Source: Ruminococcaceae bacterium HV4-5-B5C
Lineage (GTDB): Bacteria; Bacillota; Clostridia; Oscillospirales; Acutalibacteraceae
DNA length: 64,000 nucleotides
Direction: 5' to 3'
Assembly: GCA_900184925.1 (NCBI GenBank)
Contig: FXYJ02000006.1
Coordinates: forward strand, 124,001 to 188,000
A model generated the notes under the pieces. That model was not told where the DNA came from. It searched no databases and saw nothing but the letters and a program-made list of their open reading frames with translations. How positions within the stretch are numbered: the stretch's first letter is position 1; every line of letters starts with the position of its first letter. A program made the translations under genes and the position numbers. Shown piece after piece: positions 60,007 to 64,000 of this stretch.

Positions 60007-60417
60007 TTACAGGATGACGGCTCCGTCGATGTTCGTAAAGATATTTTCTTTCATTTCCCCGCCGTTCATGGAGGTGACGACGGTGCGGTTCGGCACGTTT
60101 ACAATGAAGGCTGTGTCTCCGTTTAGAATCAGCGCCTCCGTTACGCCTTTGGTGCCCGCTTTGTCGACCGCGTCGCTCATCTTTTCAACAAGCTGGGGGG
60201 ATACCTCGATCTGCCGCGCGTCAAGCCGCGCGAGCGCGTGCTTCGAGAACGTCAGGTTTGCGCCGCTTTTCCGGGAGACTTCCTGCAGCATGTCTGCAAA
60301 GGAGGAAGCGGTTTCCGTCTTGTTCTGCGGCTGGGGGTTCTGCACCGTCTGTGTCTGCGGAGCGTAAACCGGGGAAATAAGTGCCGAGTAATTTTTTCGG
60401 AACTGAATGTCGTTCAT
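60007..60417 (-). CDS. Flagellar operon protein, TIGR02530-type
   Basis: A 136-residue cytoplasmic protein typical of clostridial and bacillar fla operons between flgD and flgE. The conserved core is LTFSKHALARLDARQIEV followed by DKAGTKGVTEALI and NRTVVTSM near the end. The N-terminal ~50 residues are Gln/Pro-rich. Start 60417 follows GGGAGG; the open frame reaches further and overlaps flgD. The function is unknown in the family. Confidence 0.82.
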   Translation of the reverse strand: MNDIQFRKNYSALISPVYAPQTQTVQNPQPQNKTETASSFADMLQEVSRKSGANLTFSKHALARLDARQIEVSPQLVEKMSDAVDKAGTKGVTEALILNGDTAFIVNVPNRTVVTSMNGGEMKENIFTNIDGAVIL

Positions 60418-60433
60418 GAATTCGCCTCCCGGG

Positions 60434-61105
60434 TCAGGTCTGCTGAGTTGAGCCGCCGGTTCCAAGTACTTCGACTACGTCCGAAACGTTGTAGGTGTGG
60501 GTGCCGTCAAAGGTGATGGTTGATGCGCCGGTGGAAGGATCAAAGGATACGCTTTGGACTGTGCCGATTGCTTTGTTCACCGTGCCGTCCTGGTCTACTG
60601 TCTGCACCTGAACGGTTTTGCCCACGAGGGAAGCGGCATACTGCCGATCGGCTGAGGTGCCGGCGTTATGGTAACCGTAAACTTCTGCGACGCTTGAAAT
60701 GTCATAGGTTTTGTCGCCGATCTGGATGACGCTGCTGCCCGATGTGGAATTGAAAATTGCTTTTGAGACGGTGCCGGTAAACGACACAGCGTTTCCCGTG
60801 ACCGGGTCGGTGGTCTTGATGAGCACATCGCTCCCGATGAGGGACGAAGCATACTGTTTGGTGGATTCGGTCGTCTGCGTATTCATCGCCTGAATCGCGG
60901 TAAAAAGCGTCATTTCTGTGATGTACTGGGAGTTGTCGGTCGGGGAATCCATACTCTGGTTCTGCATCTGTGCCGCCATGACCTTCAGAAAGCCCTGCAT
61001 ATCCAGAGAGTTGGACCTTTTCGGGGCCGAAGCCGAAGGATCGGAAGTGGAGATGCCCTGTGTCCAGCTGGTTCCTCCTGAAATGGTGTTGCTGGTATCT
61101 GCCAT
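60434..61105 (-). CDS. flgD: Flagellar hook-capping protein FlgD
   Basis: A 223-residue FlgD, the scaffold that caps the growing hook. The N-terminal conserved part (~32-90) includes FLKVMAAQMQNQ and QYITEMTLFTAIQAMN. The C-terminal half (~95-215) contains two similar beta-rich segments (ASSLIGSDVLIK and AASLVGKTVQVQ), an internal duplication of the kind seen in long clostridial FlgDs. AAAGGAGGC precedes the ATG. Confidence 0.92.
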   Translation of the reverse strand: MADTSNTISGGTSWTQGISTSDPSASAPKRSNSLDMQGFLKVMAAQMQNQSMDSPTDNSQYITEMTLFTAIQAMNTQTTESTKQYASSLIGSDVLIKTTDPVTGNAVSFTGTVSKAIFNSTSGSSVIQIGDKTYDISSVAEVYGYHNAGTSADRQYAASLVGKTVQVQTVDQDGTVNKAIGTVQSVSFDPSTGASTITFDGTHTYNVSDVVEVLGTGGSTQQT

Positions 61106-61130
61106 TGTGTGTGCCTCCTTTCTGAGAGGG

Positions 61131-62528
61131 TTACACCGCCGCTTTGCGCAGGACAGTGAGAAAATCGCCTGTGCTCAGCCCGCAGGAATTGCCTGCCGTG
61201 TACCACTGGGCCGTTTGCCGGTGTTCGGTGTCTTCCTGCCGCTGTTGCTGCTGCTGAGAAGATTGCTGCTGGTAGGGGTTGCCGTTCTGCCCCGTGTATT
61301 GCTGTGCACTCTGCTGGCGGGCCGTTACCTGAACGGTCTGCGGGGCTGAGGCTTGAAGGAGCGAACGGATTTCTCCGGAACTGGAGGCAATCAGGCTCTG
61401 GGTCTTCGGGTTCTGTGCCGCGATTTCGACCGTGAGCATGCCGTTCTGCGAGACCAGATTTACGGAAATTTTCCCGAGGGACTGTGGGTAAAGGTCTACC
61501 TGAAACTGCTGTTTCCCGTTTTTAAGCGCATCGCCGACGGCATTTGCTATCTGACTGCCGACCGGGGTTTTCGGCGCTGCCGGAGTATCGGATACCTTGA
61601 CGATCAGCTTGCCCGAGGTGTAAAACGCGGGCATGGGCTGGGCGGAGGGAGTGCCGGTTTCCGAGGCGGGGAGCTTTTCCTGTGCGCGGGCTTTCTCCTG
61701 TTCTGCTGCCGGCATTTCACCGGTGCTCAGACGGGCTGACCCTGTGTCGGGGGAAGACGGTACCGGGGGAACCGTGTTTTCTGCGGCCGGGACGGGACCA
61801 GTGCTTTGCCCCGGTGCTTCGGGAGCATTTCCAAAAATCTGCGTGGTGCCGGGTTTGGTGCTTTGTCCCGGTTCGGCCGGAGTGCGCGTTGAACTCTGCG
61901 CTGTTTCGGCGGCTGCGCTTTGCTGCGCCGCGGGAACCGTCTGCTGTGCCTGCACTGCGATGTCGGCCGGGTTTTGCGGAGACGCGGAAACGTTCGCCGG
62001 AACCTGTGCCGTGATGGGAATGCTCTGCTGTGCCTGCGTTTGCGTGAACGGTGTCGCGGGAGCGGTCTGCGAAATCTGCGCCGCGCAAGGTATTGGGTTC
62101 AGCGGGGTTGGGAGAGCATTCGCGGGAACCTGTACCGCGCCGTTCGGCTGACTTTGCCCGAATGCGGCGGGAACACTCCGGGGCGCCTCGACTGCTGCCG
62201 CGGAAACCTGCTGTGCGCCGGTTGCCAGTGCATGGGTCTGGGATTCGGGAACCGGATTTGCTCCCTGTGCGTTTTGCTGTGCAGCGACGTTTTGTGCCTG
62301 TGCTGTCTGTGCCTGGCTCTGCGGTACGTCGGAGGTATCTTTTTCGGCGTCCTTTTTCAGGCCGGTTCCGGAAGCTTCCGGCGAGGCGGTATCTGCTCCG
62401 TCGCTTTTCGGCTGCAGGTTACGCAAAAGAGAACGGAAACCGCCGGTATCCTGAAGATTCTTTGTCTGCGGCTGCCCGGTGTCCTGCGGAGCTTGAACCT
62501 GCATCTGTGTGCCGATTGACTGGATCAT
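61131..62528 (-). CDS. fliK: Flagellar hook-length control protein FliK
   Basis: A 465-residue FliK. The first ~320 residues are low-complexity Gln/Ala/Pro/Thr repeats, as expected of a molecular ruler. The Flg_hook domain (~335-430) has QFQVDLYPQSLGKISVNL and LTVEIAAQNPKTQSLI, and a Gln-rich tail follows. FliK measures the hook and triggers the FlhB switch. ATG 62540 is too close to AAGGAG, so ATG 62528 is chosen. It lies between fliJ and flgD, the standard place. Confidence 0.9.
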   Translation of the reverse strand: MIQSIGTQMQVQAPQDTGQPQTKNLQDTGGFRSLLRNLQPKSDGADTASPEASGTGLKKDAEKDTSDVPQSQAQTAQAQNVAAQQNAQGANPVPESQTHALATGAQQVSAAAVEAPRSVPAAFGQSQPNGAVQVPANALPTPLNPIPCAAQISQTAPATPFTQTQAQQSIPITAQVPANVSASPQNPADIAVQAQQTVPAAQQSAAAETAQSSTRTPAEPGQSTKPGTTQIFGNAPEAPGQSTGPVPAAENTVPPVPSSPDTGSARLSTGEMPAAEQEKARAQEKLPASETGTPSAQPMPAFYTSGKLIVKVSDTPAAPKTPVGSQIANAVGDALKNGKQQFQVDLYPQSLGKISVNLVSQNGMLTVEIAAQNPKTQSLIASSSGEIRSLLQASAPQTVQVTARQQSAQQYTGQNGNPYQQQSSQQQQQRQEDTEHRQTAQWYTAGNSCGLSTGDFLTVLRKAAV

Positions 62529-62596
62529 TTTTCTTTTCATCTCCTTCCTGTTTGAGGATTCTATCTAAATTTACTTAGACAGCGGTTTTGGCGCCG

Positions 62597-63040
62597 TCAG
62601 CCCGTCCGGCCGGCGGCATGGCTGACAAATTCTTCGATGAGTGTTTCCTGCTCCTTCTGGGCCTCGGAGCGGTAACTCGCGAGCTGCCGTTCCTTCAGAT
62701 GCTCGAGACCGGAAATATCGCTGTTCATGTGAACAATTTCTTCCTGCTTTGCGGTGATTTCCCACTCCAGCGAGCGAAGGTCTCCCATCAGGGAATTGAT
62801 GCGCAGGTTCAGCTCAGCGAGAAAGGTTTTATAGGAGGCGATGTCCCGCCGGGACATTCCAAGCCCCATCTTATCAATCAAAACACGATTGTTGCTGTCA
62901 AATTGAAGTTCCGTGCTCCGGATCTGCCCTTCCAGTTCAAGGCGGCGGGCCTGCAGGGCCGCAAGCTCGTTTTTCAGCATTCCGAGCAGCTGCTGTTTGT
63001 AGCCGAGCACTTTTTCAAGGGAAAAAACGAATTTTTTCAT
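62597..63040 (-). CDS. fliJ: Flagellar export protein FliJ
   Basis: A ~147-residue, nearly all-helical coiled-coil protein (FVFSLEKVLGYKQQLLGML at the start; RRLELEGQIRSTELQ). FliJ is the stalk of the FliI ATPase ring and recycles chaperones. ATG 63040 is chosen; a TTG at 63049 overlaps the fliI stop region. It immediately follows fliI. Confidence 0.88.
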   Translation of the reverse strand: MKKFVFSLEKVLGYKQQLLGMLKNELAALQARRLELEGQIRSTELQFDSNNRVLIDKMGLGMSRRDIASYKTFLAELNLRINSLMGDLRSLEWEITAKQEEIVHMNSDISGLEHLKERQLASYRSEAQKEQETLIEEFVSHAAGRTG

Positions 63041-63045
63041 TCCGC

Positions 63046-64000
63046 TCAAATCTCTTTCATCAGGGCTTCGGTTTCCTCTGCGGTGAAGCTTTCATTCACC
63101 TTCTGGGTGAGGAACGCGTTGATCCGGTCGATCTTCGACACCGCCTCGTCAAGTTTGCGGTTCATGCCGGGTTTGTAGGCGCCGATGGAGATCAGGTCGT
63201 AGTTCTGGTAATAGACCGAGAGCAGGTCGCGGATTTTTGCGGCAAGCTCGCGGTGCCCGTCCGGTATGATGTCATTCATCAGACGGGAGATACTCGCGTT
63301 CACGTCGATGGCCGGGTAATGGTTCTGGGTGGCGAGACGGCGAGAAAGAACAATGTGGCCGTCGAGAATGCCGCGCACAGTGTCGGCGATCGGCTCGTTG
63401 GTGTCGTCGCCCTCCACGAGGACGGTGTAGATGCCGGTGATGGAACCTTTTTTGAAATTCCCGCTGCGTTCGAGCAGCTTGGGAAGCTCCGCGTATATGG
63501 AAGGGGTGTAGCCGCGCGCGATGGGCGGCTCGCCGGTCAGCAGACCGATTTCCCGCTGGGCCATGGCGAAACGGGTGAGGGAGTCCATCATCAGGAGGAC
63601 GTCTTTGCCCTGGTCGCGGAAATACTCAGCCACAGCCGTGGCAACGGAGGGGCACTTGGCGCGGAACATGGCGGGCTGGTCGGAAGTCGCGACCACGAGG
63701 ACGGAGCGTGCGAGTCCTTCTTCGCCGAGGTCTTTTTCCATGAATTCCTTGACTTCCCTGCCGCGTTCCCCGACGAGTGCGATGACGTTTACGTCGCTCT
63801 TTACATGCTTCGCGATCATGCCCATGAGGGTGCTCTTGCCGACGCCGCTTCCCGCGAAGATGCCCATTCTCTGCCCTTTGCCGATGGTGAGCATGCCGTC
63901 GATGGCCTTGATGCCGTAGCTGAGCGGCTCGGTGATGCGGGGGCGTTCGAGCGGGTTCGTGTATGCCGCGTCGATATCGTAGTATTCCTGCGGCTGGAAG
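63046..64000 (-). CDS. fliI: Flagellum-specific ATPase FliI (5' end outside window)
   Basis: The C-terminal ~318 residues of FliI, an F1-beta-like ATPase powering type III export. The frame is open to the window edge, so the gene starts beyond 64000. Visible are ERPRITEPLSYGIKAIDG, Walker A GSGVGKST (~63830-63855), Walker B VLLMMDSLTRFAMAQREIGL, the conserved GEPPIARGYTPS segment and a C-terminal helical domain. It leads the visible part of the long flagellar operon. Confidence 0.96.
   Translation of the reverse strand, partial: FQPQEYYDIDAAYTNPLERPRITEPLSYGIKAIDGMLTIGKGQRMGIFAGSGVGKSTLMGMIAKHVKSDVNVIALVGERGREVKEFMEKDLGEEGLARSVLVVATSDQPAMFRAKCPSVATAVAEYFRDQGKDVLLMMDSLTRFAMAQREIGLLTGEPPIARGYTPSIYAELPKLLERSGNFKKGSITGIYTVLVEGDDTNEPIADTVRGILDGHIVLSRRLATQNHYPAIDVNASISRLMNDIIPDGHRELAAKIRDLLSVYYQNYDLISIGAYKPGMNRKLDEAVSKIDRINAFLTQKVNESFTAEETEALMKEI

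Overview
The window comes from the chromosome of a GC-rich, motile, anaerobic Clostridia-type Firmicute, probably close to the Ruminococcaceae/Oscillospiraceae. This is inferred from strong GGAGG ribosome-binding sites with many GTG and TTG starts, a class III anaerobic ribonucleotide reductase, CheC/CheD/FliY chemotaxis, B. subtilis-like fla/che gene content and a CymR-type regulator. I see no prophage, insertion sequence, CRISPR array, rRNA or tRNA.

The left half (1-32,400) is housekeeping DNA in short operons. It starts with the end of hisS, three accessory genes and aspS. A 0.8 kb gene-free stretch of tandem, hairpin-rich repeats follows. Next come queH, an aldo/keto reductase, the NrdR-type nrdDG operon, an orphan DNA methyltransferase, an FHA-SEDS fusion paired with a class B PBP, purL-alr, a GNAT acetyltransferase, a secreted unknown, an RlmI-like methyltransferase, a lipoprotein MltG, a Crp/Fnr regulator with a methyltransferase, sbcDC, a VOC protein, tcdA, and cysK divergent from an Rrf2/CymR-like regulator. 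A lone MBL-fold hydrolase closes this part.

The right half (32,480-64,000) is a flagellar/chemotaxis island in three blocks. The minus-strand block cheA-cheR-cheB has a CheB whose receiver domain has lost its phospho-acceptor. Divergent from it is a plus-strand block: a FliK-like protein, a stand-alone FlhB C-terminal-like protein, cheW, a PilZ protein, a second cheW, a transducer with almost no ectodomain, a very large fliD, fliS and a FliT-like ORF. Convergent with that is a long minus-strand run: fliI-fliJ-fliK-flgD-flagellar operon protein-flgE-flbD-fliM-fliY-cheY-fliO-fliP-fliQ-fliR-flhB-flhA-sigD-flhO-flhP-fapA-cheC-cheD. Three sites match the sigma-D (SigD/FliA) consensus upstream of cheA, cheW and fliD, so the sigD product made by the long operon probably switches on the other two blocks. 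fliL and flhF/flhG are missing from their usual slots, and flagellin and motAB are not in the window.

No clearly new multi-gene system was found. The items most worth a second look are the modular repeat array at 4205-4962, the degenerate CheB receiver, the FliK-like/FlhB-C-like pair beside cheA, and the nrdD control region, where two perfect NrdR cores lie 31 bp apart and a terminator-like hairpin spans the -10 box.
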